Of a stretch of 64,000 nt of DNA, positions 12,299 to 25,268 are shown one piece after another. Each line of letters starts with the position of its first letter. Position 1 is the stretch's first letter. The notes beneath the pieces are model-generated. The model was given only the letters and a program-made list of their open reading frames with translations, was not told the DNA's origin and ran no database searches. The stretch is from positions 47,287,237 through 47,351,236 of the forward strand of contig NC_080185.1 in assembly GCF_950295315.1 (NCBI RefSeq), in the 5' to 3' direction. The DNA is from Erinaceus europaeus (Eukaryota > Chordata > Mammalia > Eulipotyphla > Erinaceidae). The translations under genes were made by a program, and so were the position numbers.

Positions 12299-12426
12299 AG
12301 GAGGAATGTGAAGAGTTTGATGATCCAGAGGCAGGAAAATATGTAATTTGAACTACATGTATAACTTATAAGCTATATAGTTAGCTTTTGCCTGCTCTAA
12401 ACAAAATTATCACAAAAAGAGGAAAC

Positions 12427-12735
12427 CGGGGTAGTCGGGCAGTAGCACAGCGGGTTAAGCGCAAGTGGCCCAAATGGCAAGGACAGGAGTAACAATCCCA
12501 GTTTGAGCCCCCGGCACCCCACCTGCAGGGGAGTCGCTTCACAGGCAGTGAAGCAGGTCTGCAGGTGTTTATCTTTCTCTACCCCTCTCTGTCTTCCCTT
12601 CCTCTTTCCATTTCTCTCTGTCTTTTCCAACAATAACGACATCAATAACAACAATAACTACAACAACAATAAAAAACAATAAGGGCAACAAAAGGGAAAA
12701 TAAATAAATACATATTAAAAAAAGAAAAGAAAAAA
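12427..12735 (+). repeat. S1 SINE
   Basis: Full-length; TSD-like AGGAAACC flanks at 12,419 and 12,738. Confidence 0.9.
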
Positions 12736-12737
12736 GG

Positions 12738-13249
12738 AGGAAACCACAGTTAGCCTTTTAATACTATATTTATGGGAGATAATGCCTATCATTTTGGGGA
12801 GGTGAGAAATGGAGTTAGGGTTGAGGATAAGGATCTGAAGTAACACAGAAAATATGACTATATAATACCATATATTCATCTATCTAGACGGGCATATGTT
12901 TAATGACAGTCCCAGCCCTAGGGTAGGGTAGGCTCATCAGCTGTTCTGTTCACATACTGACAATTCTCCTCCATGCCAGAAAACATTCAAATGCTTAATC
13001 ATTTGAGGGACTGCCAGATTTTCTCCCAAAGCATCTGCACCATTTTACAATACAACCAGCTCCAAATCTCTGTGTTTCCTCATCAACACTTGTCTCTCTT
13101 TTTAATTATACTCCTTCTAGTGATTGTGAAGTAGCATCTCACTGTTGTTTGAGTTTGCATTTTCCTGACAGTTACTGATAATCAGGAATATATTTTTTAT
13201 GTGCTTGTTTCCAGCTGGCTCTTGAGAATTGGTACTAGGCATCTCTTCC
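12738..13249. other. intergenic; possible L1-derived text
   Basis: No gene. The stretch 12,950-13,210 (CTGCCAGATTTTCTCC..., CATTTTCCTGACAG) resembles an old minus-strand L1 3' region, but weakly. Confidence 0.35.
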
Positions 13250-13475
13250 CAACTCTGGTATTAGAGTTGCCATATGAACCAACAATTCTACTCCTAGGTA
13301 TGTAAAAGAACTAAAGGCATGTGCACACATACAAATTATACAGGAATGTTCACAGTAGAATTTTTCACAACAGTCAGAAGTGGAAACCATATATCTATAT
13401 GATAGGATATTATTCAGGTGTGAAATGGAATTAAGTTTTTGAGGTGAAGGTGCAGTAAACAGACACCTGGCCACT
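13250..13475 (+). mobile_element. L1 3' fragment
   Basis: Contains the typical L1 ORF2 3' text (CCAACAATTCTACTCCTAGG, then GGAATGTTCACAGTAG). Heavily mutated, no open frame. Confidence 0.65.
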
Positions 13476-14181
13476 GTTCTTCAAGAAATACCTCTTTGGT
13501 ATATAAGTTATTTTAAAATTGAAATTGCTAATCCTGGATTTTCCTTCTCTATATTAGATTAAGTTTAATTGTCCTAATTGTCCTTTTGTTACTTTTGATT
13601 GTAGCTCACCTCCAACCCTCTCCTTGGAATCCCTGAAGACACTGCCTCTGGAATAAAATGCCTCCATTTCCCTAGTAAACCCAAAAACCTATATTTAATG
13701 TCCTTCCAGGATGGCCGGAGACTCCGACCTTTTTTGTCTCTGGTACCAGCATAAATGCAGGTGTGAGAAGAAAGAGCACTGAGAAGGAAATCATTACTAT
13801 GGGACAGATGTAGGCAGGACCTTAGAAATAAAGGGGGGGGGGCTGAGGACCAATAGAAAAGAGGCAATTAAAATGAACCTATAAAGAGTCCATTCCAGGT
13901 ACAGGTTGGGATATGAAAAGCCAGAAAGAACTGAGCTAGTCACCATTTTCTCTAAAAATCCTCACGTGCCTGTACTTGAGTTATATTTTTAATTGTCCAC
14001 AGGGTCCCCACTTCTTTGTGGAAGTCTCCTATGATGAACAGAAACTATGGGAAAGATAGTTGGGTCTGTCTCTCTCAACATAGTGTTGTTTGGCAGTTTA
14101 GGAAGAACCCACAAGGTGGGGGATATTTCTAGCACCGGAACAGACAGATCCTAAAAGGTAGATGGATTTGAATGAAAAAAG

Positions 14182-14183
<2 letters not shown>
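13476..14183. other. intergenic, no gene seen
   Basis: Unique-looking. A G9 run at about 13,833. Short frames only. Confidence 0.4.

Positions 14184-14223
<40 letters not shown>
14184..14223 (+). repeat. (CA)n microsatellite
   Basis: About 20 CA units. Confidence 0.97.
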
Positions 14224-14224
<1 letters not shown>

Positions 14225-15254
14225 ACATGGTTCTATTTATATAAAATATCCAGAATAGATAAAACCATACAAATAGTTTCTGTTATTTGTCAGAAACTGG
14301 GGATAAAGGGATGGGGAGGTCAAGGGGGTGTGTTTGATGAATGGATATGGGGTTTCATTTTGGATAGAAATATTTTGTAACTAGCTGCATTTCACTTAAC
14401 TTTTATATTAGTTTCACCTGAGGTAAAAACCCAAATAACCATTTGGAACTTGCTCCATCAGTGCTCCTAGACACTGCCCCTCTAAAGGCAAGAAGATCTC
14501 ACTGTTCAACCCTAATGATCATCCCATGGCACCACTGAGGCAAGCCATGCAGAAATGACCAGCAACTTGAATAGAAAAGGAACAAATCCTTGGTGGGAAA
14601 AATTTCAGTGTTTTATTATTCAATCATATCTTTGTTTAACCTTCGATGCAGATTATTATTACTACTTGTTAAAATAATTTTATATATAGTTAAACACAGG
14701 ACTCAAAATAACCTAACTACCATCACACAAAACTAAGAAGTAGCAGAGATGGGAAACTTTGGTCTACCACATCCTGTGCTGCTATAATCAAAACAAAGCC
14801 TTAGGATTTCTTCTTCCCTTTCTCCTTCCTTCTCTCTCTAGCACTTTACTCTGGTTTGCAGTTCAGTGAAAATGTACTTTTTAGAAGTTGAATGGTGCCA
14901 CCTGCTGGTTTATGGGCAACAATCAACTAAAGCCAGACTGAGACCAAAAAAAATAAATTAAAAATGTTTTTAAAAAGCCTCCATACAACTAAATGTAAAG
15001 TCAAAAAAGACCATAAGCATTATTACTTTATATAGAAATGTATTCATTTTTTCTGACATAAATAAAATATTATTATTACAGAAAGTTTATAAAATCCAGA
15101 AAAGTGGATATGGGAAAACACCAATTGTCTATGGTTACCAAATTCAAATAAGAATATGATGCTATATTTTAACTTTAAATTATCAAATATTTACCAGCAG
15201 CATCTATATACCACATACCATACCAGTCACTGCAAATTGATACAGGAAAAACAA
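14224..15254. other. intergenic, no gene seen
   Basis: AT-rich unique-looking sequence. Confidence 0.4.
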
Positions 15255-16022
15255 AACTTTCCAAAACGGACACCCCAAATCTTCATCTGCAATATTCTTG
15301 CCTTTAGGTTCATGATTAGTCAACAATTTGTTCTGCTTTTTATCTTAACTCTTCTTCAGCCACCAGGTTCCAGATGCTACCGTGATGCCAACTGGACTTC
15401 CCTGGGCAGACTACTCCATCAATGTGTCCTGGAACCCCACCTCCCCTGTCCCACTAAGGAAAGAGAAAGAGAAAGAGAGAGGGGAGGGGAGGGGAGGGGA
15501 GGGGAGGGGAGGGGAGGGGAGGGGAGGGGAGGGGAGGGGAGGGGAGGGGAGGGGAGGGGAGGGGAGGGGAGGGGAAGGGGAGGGGAGGGGAGGGGAGGGA
15601 AGGGAAGGGAAGGGAAGGGAAGGGAAGGGAAGGGAAGGGAAGGGAAGGGAAGGGAAGGGAAGGGAAGGGAAGGGAAGGGAAGGGAAGGGAAGGGAAGGGA
15701 AGGGAAGGGAAGGGAAGGGAAGGGAAGGGAAGGGAAGGGAAGGGAAGGGAAGGGAAGGGAAGAGAAGAGAAGAGACTGGGAGTATGGATCGACCTGTCAA
15801 TGCCTATGTTCAGCAGGGAAGCAACTATAGAAGCCAGACCTTCCACCTTCTGTACCCCATAGTGATCCTTGGTCCATACTCCCAGAGGGATAAAGAATAG
15901 AAAAGCTATCAAGGGAGGGGATGTGACACAGGTTTTGGTGGTGGGAATTGTGTGGAATTGTACCCCTCTTATCCTGTGGTTTTGTCAATATTTCCATTAT
16001 ATAAATAAAAATTAAAAATGTG
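15255..16022 (+). mobile_element. R1 A-tailed retroposon with satellite expansion
   Basis: Carries R1 landmarks in order: CAACAATTTGTTCTGC, CCACCAGGTTCCAGATGC, TGGACTTCCCTGGGCAGAC, then GGGAGTATGGATCGACCTG at 15,778, and an A-rich tail near 16,000. The purine array at 15,458-15,775 sits where other copies have only GAAAGAGAGAGACAGG. Confidence 0.85.
15458..15775 (+). repeat. two-phase purine satellite (GGGGA)n/(GGGAA)n
   Basis: All-purine run of about 318 bp on the plus strand. It starts AAAGAG, becomes GGGGA repeats to about 15,596, switches to GGGAA repeats to about 15,760, and ends AGAGA. The open frames read through it in several phases are artefacts of the repeat. Confidence 0.98.
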
Positions 16023-16033
16023 AAAAAAGAAAC

Positions 16034-16372
16034 TAAACTAAACCCTTAGCACCACCATAAGCCAGAGCTGAGCAGTGCTTTGGTAAAATAAATAAATAAA
16101 TAAATAAATAAGATAATCAAAGTCTGGAAAGACAGCATGGTGGTTATAAAGAAAGACCTCTGTGTCTGAGGCAGCAAAAGCTCCAAGTACCACCAGAAAC
16201 CAGAGTTTAGTAATGCTCTGGAAAAAGAAATTTTCAAGTGGGAGGGACAGCATAATGGTTTTGCAAGATTTTCATACCTGAGGCTCCCAAGTCCCAGGTT
16301 CAATCCCCAGCAGCACCATAAGCCAGAGCTAAGTAGTGCTCTGATAAATAATGATAAATTGATTAATCAAGA
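16034..16372 (+). repeat. cluster of three S2 SINE pieces
   Basis: A 3' piece at 16,034-16,110 with (AAAT)n, a diverged copy at 16,111-16,235 and a fuller copy at 16,236-16,372, all reading CCATAAGCCAGAGCTxAG or similar. Confidence 0.75.
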
Positions 16373-16816
16373 AAGTCCCTGTCATCACAGTGTTCAGTTA
16401 TACTTAAGGACACCAAAGCAATAAAGATGAATATATATTTAAATTTCACATAAAGATAAATGCTTTGAAGAAAAAGAAAACATAAGGGGAGTGAGTATAG
16501 TAATCATGGAGTGATGATGAAATATTCCACAAAAGTAGTAGAAGTGAGGTTTGAGCAGAAACAGGAGTAACCAGGAAGAAGGAATCATGCCAGTACCTTG
16601 GGACATTTTATTCTGGTGAAAAAGTTGTCTAGATTGATATAAAGTAATATCAATGTTCTGGGGCAGGGACATGTATGCTAAGTTAGACACATAGCAAGGA
16701 AGTATGTGGTTGTGTGGGAGAAGATAGTTGGAAGGAAATAAGAATATAGCCAAGGATCAAATCACAAAGGAGTCAGATAATATAGAGATGACTTTATAAA
16801 ATTTCCTCTTTTTTTT

Positions 16817-17144
16817 GCCTCCAGGATTATTGCTGGGGCTCGGTGCCTGCACCACAAATCCACTGTTCTTGGAGGCCATTTTTCCCATTTTGTTGCCCTT
16901 GTTGTTACCCTAGTTGTTGTTATTATTATTGTTGTCATTGCTGTTGTTTTTGGATAGGACAGAGACAAATCGAGACAGGAGGGGAGACAGAGACGGGGAG
17001 AAAAAGACACCTGAAGAACTGCTTCACCGCCTGTGAAGCAACCCCTCTGCAGGTGGGGAGCCAGGGGCTCAAACTGGGATCCTTATACAGTTCCTTACGC
17101 TTTGAGCCATGTGCGCTTAACCTGCTGTGCTACTGCCCAGCCCC
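16817..17144 (-). repeat. S1 SINE with 3' module
   Basis: Beyond the tail (left side) lies the module GCCTCCAGGATTATTGCTGG...GGAGGCCATTTTTCC. Head at right ends ACTGCCCAGCCCC. Confidence 0.88.
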
Positions 17145-17169
17145 ACATTTCCTCCTTTTAAAGCTAACT

Positions 17170-17420
17170 TTTCCTACCTTTCACTAGTGATTTAATAATA
17201 GTTTACAAGATCATAACACTGTAGTGGTATAGTTCCACACTACACTTACCACCAGAGTTCTGTATCTTTCACCAAAGGACAACCATAGTAATTCTCACAG
17301 AGTTTTAGAGTCAGTTCTTCTTCCTCTTTTTCTTTTTCCTTGACTTCCCTTCCCTCTTCCTTCCCCCTTCCCATCTCCTCCACCTCCCTCTTTTGCAAGT
17401 TTATGTGCAGCTTGAAGGAT
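17170..17420 (-). mobile_element. R3 retroposon fragment
   Basis: Text CACTAGTGATTTAATAATAG and TACCACCAGAGTTCTGTATC parallels the R1 3' end and the copy at 47,160. Ends in a pyrimidine-rich run. Confidence 0.45.
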
Positions 17421-17620
17421 GGGCAAGATTAATAGTCATCAAAGGAGGGGAACACCATTCCAGAGAAAAGACTAACAGTACTGAAGAAAAGACATGAATG
17501 CTACATATAAAAACACAACAAAAAAAAGTAGAAAGTTCAATTTAAAAATTGGGCAAAAAAAAAAAAATAGCTACTTCCACACAAAAACGATATGCAGGTA
17601 GCCTATAGGCATGTAACAGT

Positions 17621-17758
17621 ATTTTTATTATATTTATTTATTTGATAGAGACAGCCAGATATTAAGAGGGGAAGGGGGAGATAGAGAGGAAGAGAGACAG
17701 AGAGACACCTGTAGCCCTGCTTCACCACTTCTGAAGCTTTCCCCTTGCAGGTGGGTAT
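17621..17758 (-). repeat. S1o SINE, 5'-truncated
   Basis: Only the tail and body are present; ends at TTGCAGGTGGG. Confidence 0.8.
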
Positions 17759-17951
17759 ATAACAAAGTATCTATCACCACTGATAATTAGGGAAATCCAA
17801 TTCAAAACCACAATGAGTTACTCCCTCAAACCTGTGGAAATTGCTTATATCAAAAGTTAAAAGATGAGGCTGTGGAGAGAAAGAAGCCCTCACACAGTAT
17901 TGGTGAGAATATAAATTACTGGAGTCATTTTGTGAAAACAGTATGGAGTTC

Positions 17952-18144
17952 TTTTTTTATCTTTATTTATTGGATAGAGACAGCCAGAAATTGAGAGAAT
18001 GGGGGGGAGCTAGAGAGGGAGAGAGACAGAGAGACACCCGCAGCCCTGCTTCACCACTCACAAAGACTTCCCCCTGTAGGTGGAGGCCAGTAGGCTTGAA
18101 CCCAGGTCCTTGTGCATTGTGACATGTACACTCAACCTGGACCA
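17952..18144 (-). repeat. S1o SINE in L1
   Basis: 10-bp TSD TATGGAGTTC at 17,942-17,951 and 18,145-18,154 restores the L1 reading across the junction. Confidence 0.92.
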
Positions 18145-18493
18145 TATGGAGTTCAAAAAGTAGAACTACTATAAGATCCAGCAATCCCACTTCTAGGTAT
18201 CTATCCGAATGCTATGAAAACATTAACATAAAAAGTTATATTACTCCAGTTATTTGTTTATAATAACTAAAATATGCAAATATCAACCTCAGATTTTCAT
18301 TTTGAAGAGATGAAATTTGAGCTTGTACATCCATAGACATATGGATGCTCATCACAAGTTTAATTTACAAACACTAAAAACAGTAAAAAAAAATGTCTCA
18401 TAGTGGGGAACTAGACAAATATCAATAGAGTGGAAAGCTCTGCTATGTAATAAAACCTAGTATCGTGTACATAAATATAGAGGAAGCTTTAAA

Positions 18494-18652
18494 AAAGCTT
18501 TATTTGTTGGTAAACATCAGAGAGAGTGAGAGAGACCTTCAGTATTTTCACTGCTTCTGAAGCTTCTACCCACAAGTGGGGACTAGGGGCTTGAACCAGG
18601 GTCCTTGTGCACTGTAACATGTGCTCAACTGAGTATGCTACCTCTCAGCACC
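18494..18652 (-). repeat. S1o SINE, diverged
   Basis: GCTTTATTTGTTGG tail side, GGGCTTGAACCAGGG B-box complement, head near 18,650. Confidence 0.75.
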
Positions 18653-18659
18653 ACCTCCA

Positions 18660-21180
18660 TTTTTTATGTTAATAATTAGAACTTTGTAGCAAAGGTACAG
18701 CAAAGTATGGTGACCTAAATCAAACCAATGACTGCTTTGCTTCTGAAAATGTGTTGTTATTATTAAGTGAGTTTCAGCTGTCAATTTGGTTCAGAAAGCA
18801 CCTATTTAAGGAGTCACACTAGCATCTAACTTTTGCTTTACATTCTATTGTATTTCATTTTCTTTTCACATGTAACTATTAAATTAGACAAAAAATACCC
18901 AATAGTATTATGTGGACATACCAAATAATTCTAAAGCAGTATTTTTAATGTCCTGAAACATCAGGCTGGACACAGTTGGATATCTAAATGACATTCACAT
19001 TATCTGTCTATATGATGATCATTATCACTCCCGACCCCAAGACTCAATGAACAGGAAAAGAATCACACATTTAAACTTTATTAGATTAGTATCTTCATCA
19101 AAATGACAGAACAATTTAAAACTCCTATAAATTCATGTCAAAAGCAAAAGCATGTATTTGTAGCATTGAATACAAATAGCATTTGAGTAGTGAGTGTAAT
19201 TCAATCTTACTGAATGACTTTTAAGGCACAGGATATTTAGTCATAAGATACAATTAGCAATTAATCTACTCTACTGATAGAATGAAGTTTACTTAGGATT
19301 TATATATGAGTTCTTGAGATTAAAGAACAACTTTAGCTAACGGCACACATTCTCTAAAATTAAGACATAAAATTCTTAAAACAGCTGTTTTCCTCAAAAC
19401 CTCTCATTCTAAGTCAGCTTCTTGCTCATCTTTCTATTCTGTTCTGTATACAAAGCTAAACATTTTTATTTTGCATGAAAATTAAATTTTGACAGATTAA
19501 ACAGGTCAAAGCTTATATAAGAAATATATTAACAAGACAGTAAATAGTTATACTGTAAGAATATATATGTGAGTGTGTTCTTGAATAAAATTCACCACAC
19601 ATCTGGTAACAGCAAGCCTTTAAGAGGAAAGGAATTTTCATTCTTTGGTACTGGTGACTGAGTCTGGTCCTTTATTCACTTTCAGATTAGAGAATCTCTC
19701 ATTGAGTGAAAGCTTAGTCTGTGAAGGAGAGAAAAGCTATAACCTCAGGGGTTGAAAATCTTACAAATACTCATTAATCTTGGTTACTGAAAATAGACAG
19801 GGGATAATAGAAGAGGACTGTGAGTTAATAGAACTCTGTGACCTAAAAGCAGGAAGTAATTGCCTGACCTCTGGTATACCACTAAGACCACCTCTTGGTT
19901 CTTGTAAGCTAAATTGTGGCATTGAACTAAAGATGCAGTGAAGAAAGCATGCTATTAACCTCCCCTCTACCTCCCCACCTCCATAGAGTAAGTGAGCAAG
20001 TATCCACAGTGGATGAGTGCCAGGTTTACACTTATTGCAGTGAAGATTAAACATCATCCATGCACAGGGATGTGGTTATGTGTGTCTTGCGACGATGCTT
20101 GTAAGGTCCAATGACTTCCAGTTGCCATCATAAGTATACAACTAACTGGAATACCTCCAAGCTCTTGCAACACTTAACTTTCAGGTTCATTCTTACATGA
20201 AATGCCACTAAATCTTTCTCCATATTAAAACATTATCCTTTTCAACATTATCCCAAAACTTAAATTAGAAACCTGACTGGCAGTGCTCTGAGGCACAGGT
20301 GGTCTATATCCATTAGTACACATTGTCTTTTCTCCACTATGGATCATATACTTGTATGTGAAGCATAATTAGAATATAGGCAAAATAGGATTCTCAGGTT
20401 AATTTGATGCTAACTGAAGCACAGCAGACATTTGTTTTGCTTTCAATTCCTGCTCTAGAAATCTTAAAAATATTAGCACTGTTTCTAGTTTTAGTATGTG
20501 ATCTGGTAAACATAGCTGTCTCCTTGGCAAGATAGAACCATATTGAATCTTAAGACCATCACAGATATAAATGTATAGTTTACTGGACGATACTTAATTT
20601 GAATTTAAACACTACAGTATAGAGATCAGGTTTTTTTTTTATTTTTGTGTATTGTACAGAGGTTCAGTAGTGTATGAAAGGCTTCAAATAGGCCCTGGTT
20701 AACCACATTTTTCCTATTCATAAAGGATACCCTTGTATGTACCTAAAATATGTATGACCTATATAATATCAATGAAGAAGCATAGCCTGAAATGCTATTA
20801 TATTTACCTGGTTTCCCATTGCTTGAAAGTTGAATTTCAGGTATATTCCTCTGGGTTGGCGCAAATGACTCTTGGTTATGGTAGAAACTGTATTTTTGAG
20901 TGGGGTTTTATCCCTAGAGCTCCTGCGCCTGTCAATTAAACATAATATTTAACAAAGATATATTTGACAGCTACTAATTAGAAAAACAACATTGGGTCAC
21001 TCAATTTTTGCAAGAACTGTGGTGGGTATCATTGCGGGGAAAATGGGAGAAGAGAAAACACAGAACTTTGGTGGTGTATGGAGCTATATTCCTGGAATCT
21101 TTTAAGCCCCTATTAAATTACTAATAAAAACTATAAAAAATAAAGTAGATAGCTAAATAGTTCAAGGTAAAGCACTACAT
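18660..21180. other. 2.5-kb repeat-poor unique stretch
   Basis: No SINE or L1 is recognisable, which is unusual here. On the minus strand an AATAAA lies at about 19,083-19,078, downstream of LUZP4, so part could be a 3' UTR; I see no supporting coding exon. Short frames have no known similarity. Confidence 0.4.
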
Positions 21181-21184
21181 ATAA

Positions 21185-21600
21185 TGTCATCTGCTTTGGG
21201 CTGCTCTAACAAAATGCTATAGACTGAGTGTTTTTTTTTTAAACAACAGCAACTTATTCCTCACAGTTCTAGGGGCTATAAAGTCCAAAACAAGGTGTCA
21301 GGATAGTCAAGTTCTGACCAGTGTCATTTTCAAGGTTGTATACGACTAGCTTCTAGCTCTGTGCTCATATGGTGAAAGGGATGAAGGAACTCTGGGAGGT
21401 CTCCTTTTTAAAAAATAGTGCTAAAAATGGTGCTAAGGAGTCCTAGTTCCTAATACTTTCCTATTGAATATTGAGGTTTCAACGTGTAAATTAGGGCTGA
21501 AGCACAAACATATAAAGCATATAATCAAACTTAATCAGAGATAGCATATCACAAAAGCCCACATTGTGGTGATTATGCTGACATTGTTAGTTCTTGAATT
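21185..21600 (+). repeat. ancient placental interspersed repeat
   Basis: Text such as GGGCTGCTCTAACAAAATGC, AACTTATTCCTCACAGTTCT and AAGGTGTCAGGATAG is familiar from old dispersed repeats in many placentals. I do not assign the family. Confidence 0.5.
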
Positions 21601-21669
21601 GCTGTATGCAGTATTATTACATAATTCAGGCACTGTCACACTAATACTTTCTGGTTAAAGCATATGACT

Positions 21670-21850
21670 TGGGCTGGCAAAACAGTTCACCAGGATAGTG
21701 CACTTGTTTTGTCATCTATGCCTTCCAGGGTCAAGTCTAGACCGCACTGCAAAGGATAAAGATTAGGTGCTTTGTTGTCTTTACTTTGCTCTCTCTCTCT
21801 CTCTATCCCAAAATGTCAGTATGGAGCTGTGAAGCCCTGGCAACAACAAA
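21670..21850 (+). repeat. old SINE copy
   Basis: tRNA-like B-box remnant (GGGTCAAGTCTAGACC) and (CT)n body, ending AGCCCTGGCAACAAC. Related to S2/S3 rather than S1. Confidence 0.5.
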
Positions 21851-22084
21851 AATGACTATATGATTTGCATACTTATAGCCACTGCATATAACTTATATAC
21901 CTTGTAGTTGTTCCTACTACTATCCAACTGAACCCAAAACAGTAGTTAACTTGAAAAGGGGAGTGTATTCTGAGTAATTAAATACATTTGTTTCATAATG
22001 AATGTTTAGTCTTAATATCATCTTTCCTTAATTTTCTTTAATAACGTAGTGCAGAAGATGGATTATTGACATTGTAGTTCGGTA

Positions 22085-22600
22085 AGTATAACATTCTAGA
22101 TGTTGTTGGTAGAATTCTAAAAGTGGCCTTGAGAGATTTCCCTCAGAACTGTGACTATGATCAGATATACTAACCAATGGATATATTACCTTATCTGGGA
22201 AAAGACATCTTATAGATATAATTAAGTCTACTAATTAAATGACTTCAAAATAAAGAGATTATCCTGGATTACCTAGGTTGGCCTAGTTTAATCACATAAT
22301 AAAGGCAAAGGAGGAAGTCAGAATTACTCAGTGAGTGAGAAGGAAATGGCATGCTGTTGTTAGTTTGAAGATGGAGGTAATCACATGAAATGGAATTCAG
22401 AGAGTCTTTAGTAGTGGCTAACAGCTAGCAAGCAAACAGGAAGCTCATTCCTACAGCCTTAAGGAAGTGAATTTTTCTAACAACTAGAATGATGTTGCAT
22501 TTTTTTCCTCAGAGCCTTCAGATAAGAGTGCACAGCTCAGGGTCAAAACATTGACTTTACTTCGTTGAGATCCTTGGTAGAGGTGACTACACATTATCAT
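22085..22600 (+). repeat. ancient placental interspersed repeat
   Basis: GTAGAATTCTAAAAGTGGCC, GATTATCCTGGATTACC and AATCACATAATAAAGGCAAA are landmarks of an old dispersed repeat. Strongly diverged, family not assigned. Confidence 0.5.
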
Positions 22601-22602
22601 AA

Positions 22603-22700
22603 GGGATTACCCGGGTTAAAGCCCTTGGTCCCCACTTGCAGAACGGAAGCTCCACCATTGGTGGATTGGTACTGCAGGCATCTCTCTCTCTCATTCTGGA
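22603..22700 (+). repeat. S1o SINE fragment
   Basis: Only the B-box region and part of the body (GGTCCCCACTTGCAG...). Confidence 0.55.
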
Positions 22701-23289
22701 ACAGTGGTGGAATACAGCAAGCAACACAAACAAAATCCTAGGTAAAGAACTGGTCCAGATAGCTGAACTACAGAACTGTGAAATAACAAATGGGTTGTTG
22801 TAACTGCTATTTGTAGTCACTTATTTTAGCAAAAATTAAAAATCACCACACCAGAATTTTAAAGTCTATAACCTCTTTTTTATTTTATATAAATATTATT
22901 TTTTTCCTTTAGTAAGTTTTTATTATTCTTTTTCTTAAATTTCCTTATTGGGGGATTAATGCTTTACATTCAACAGGAAATACAATAATTTGTACACATA
23001 TAACATTTCCCAGTTTTCCACATAACAATAAAACCCCCCACTAGATCCTCTGTCATCCTTTTTGGACCTTTATTCCCCCCCCCAACCCACCTCAGAGTCT
23101 TTTAATTTGGTGCAGTACAGCAACTCCAGTTCAGGTTCTACTTATATTTTCTCTTCTGATCTTGTTTTTCAATTTCTGCCTGAGAGTGAGATCATCCCAT
23201 ATTCATCCTTCTGTTTATGACTTATTTGACTTAACATGCTTTCTTCAAGATCCATCCAAGATGGGCTGAAAATAGTGAAGTCACCATTT

Positions 23290-23886
23290 TCAATAGCTGA
23301 GTAGTATATATACTACTATTGTGTATATATACCACAACTTGCTTAGCCACTCATCTGTTGTTGGACACCTGGGTTGCTTCCAGGTTTTGGCTATTACAAA
23401 TTGTGCTGCTAAGAATATATGTGTACACAGATCTTTTTGGATAGGTGTGTTGGGTTCCTTAGGATATATCCCCAGGAGAGGAACTGCAGTATCATAGGGT
23501 AGGTCCATTTCTAGCGTTCAGAGAGTTCTCCAGACTGTTCTCCACAGAGGTTGGACCAATTTGCATTCCCACCAGCAGTGCAGTAGGGTTCCTTTGACCC
23601 CACAACCTCTTCAGAATTTGTTGCTGCTGTTTTTCCTAGTGTATGACATTCTCACAGGAGTGAAGTGGTATCTCGTTGTCTTTATTTGCATTTCTCTGAC
23701 AATCAAAGACTTGGAGCATTTTTTCATATGTTTCTCGGCCTTTTGGATCTCTTCTGTGGTGAATATTCTGTCCAGGTCCTCTCTCAATTTTTGGATGGGG
23801 TTATTTGTTTTCTTGCTGTTGAGTTTGGCAAGCTCTTCATTTATTTTGGTTATTAACCTCTTGCCTGATGTATGGCATATAAACAT
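23290..23886 (-). pseudogene. L1 ORF2 C-terminal fragment
   Basis: Two short frames. One (23,886-23,611) has the charged helical text near [19 protein letters not shown]. The other (23,508-23,290) has IAKTWKQPRCPTTDEW, the usual L1 ORF2 C-terminal motif. Separated by frameshifts. Confidence 0.85.
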
Positions 23887-24764
23887 CTTCTCCCATTCTG
23901 TGAGGGGTCTCTTGGTTTGGGTATTGGTTTCATTTGCTGTGCAGAAGTTTTAATCTGATGTAGTCCCATAGGTTTATGCTTGCCTTAGTCTTCTTTGTAA
24001 TTGGATTAGTTTCATTGAAGATGTCTTGCCAATATTTTCCTCCAAGTATCTGATAGTTTCTGGTCTAACATTCAAGTCCTTCATCAACTTGGAATTTACT
24101 TTTGTAGCTGGTGAAATATAGTAGTTCAGTTTCATTCTTCTGCATGTTTCAACCCATTTTTTTCCAACACCACTTGTTGAAGAGACTTTGCTTTCCCCGT
24201 TTAATAGTCTAGGCACCTTTGTCAGAGATTAGATGTCCATAGGTGTGGGTGCTTACTTCTGGGCTCTCAATTCTATTCCACTGGTCAGTGTGTCTATTCA
24301 TCTTAGTACCAAGCAGTTTTGATGACAATGGACCTATAATACAATTTGAGATCTGGGAGTGTGATGCCTCCAGTCTGTTCTTTCTTCTAAAGATTGTTTA
24401 GAGGTCTTTTCTGGTTCCAGATAAACATTTGTGGCATTTGTTCTATTCTCCTACAAAATGTGGTTGGAATCTTGATGGGGATAGCATCATATTTGTATAT
24501 AGCTCTGGGTAGTATATTCATTTTGATGATGTTAGTTCTTCCAACCCATGAACATAGAATATCTTTCCACTTCTTTGTGTCTTTTTCTATTTCCTTGAGT
24601 AGTGACTCATAATTTTTAGTATATATCTTTTACTTCTTTGGTTAGGTTTATTCCCAGAAATTTTGTTATTTTTGTTGCTATAGTAAAATGAATTGATTTC
24701 TGGATTTCATCTTCTTCTTAGTGTTTGCATAGAGGAATGCCACAGACTTTTGAATGTTAATTTT

Positions 24765-25268
24765 TTAGCCTGACACCTTACTGTATTGCCTGATGATTTC
24801 CAAAAGCTTCTTGCTGGATTCCTCAGGTTTTTCTATGTATACTATCATGTCATCTGCAAATAGGTAGAGTTTGACTTCTTCTCTTCCAATCTGTATGCCT
24901 TTAATTCCTTGCTCCTGTCTGATTGCTATGGCAAGAACTTCCAACACTGTGCTGAATAGTAATGGTGATAGTGGGCAGCCCTCTCTAGTACCTGATCTGA
25001 GGGGAAATGCTTCCAGTTTTTCACCATTGAGTATGATGTTGGCTGTAGGTTTGCTATATAGAGACTCCACTATCTTGAGGAATTTTTCATCTATTCCCAT
25101 TTTTTGTAGTGTTTTGGTCATAAAGCGATGTTGTATCTTGTCAAAGGCTTTCTCTGCATCTATTGATATAACCATGTGGTTTTTGATCTTGCTTTTATTG
25201 ATGTAGTGGATCACGTTGATTGATTTATGTATAGGAAACCAACCTTGCATTCCTGGGATAAACTCCAC
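24765..25268 (-). pseudogene. L1 ORF2 reverse transcriptase fragment
   Basis: 167-residue open piece with [13 protein letters not shown], the GCPLSPLLF block and the catalytic [10 protein letters not shown]. Truncated at both ends within a decayed L1. Confidence 0.93.

Larger units (their letters stand above)
17440..18245 (+). mobile_element. L1 ORF2 3' fragment split by two SINEs
   Basis: Contains the conserved L1 stretch AATTCAAAACCACAATGAG (17,799) and CCAGCAATCCCACTTCTAGG (18,178). Interrupted at 17,621-17,758 and 17,952-18,144. No intact frame. Confidence 0.8.

Noticed and set aside
15156..15912. Long frames with GEGRG or PSLPF repeats on both strands
   Set aside because: They only read the purine satellite in different phases.
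19761..20057. 98-codon minus-strand frame as the LUZP4 terminal exon
   Set aside because: No phase-matching acceptor or similarity; 11 kb from the last candidate exon.
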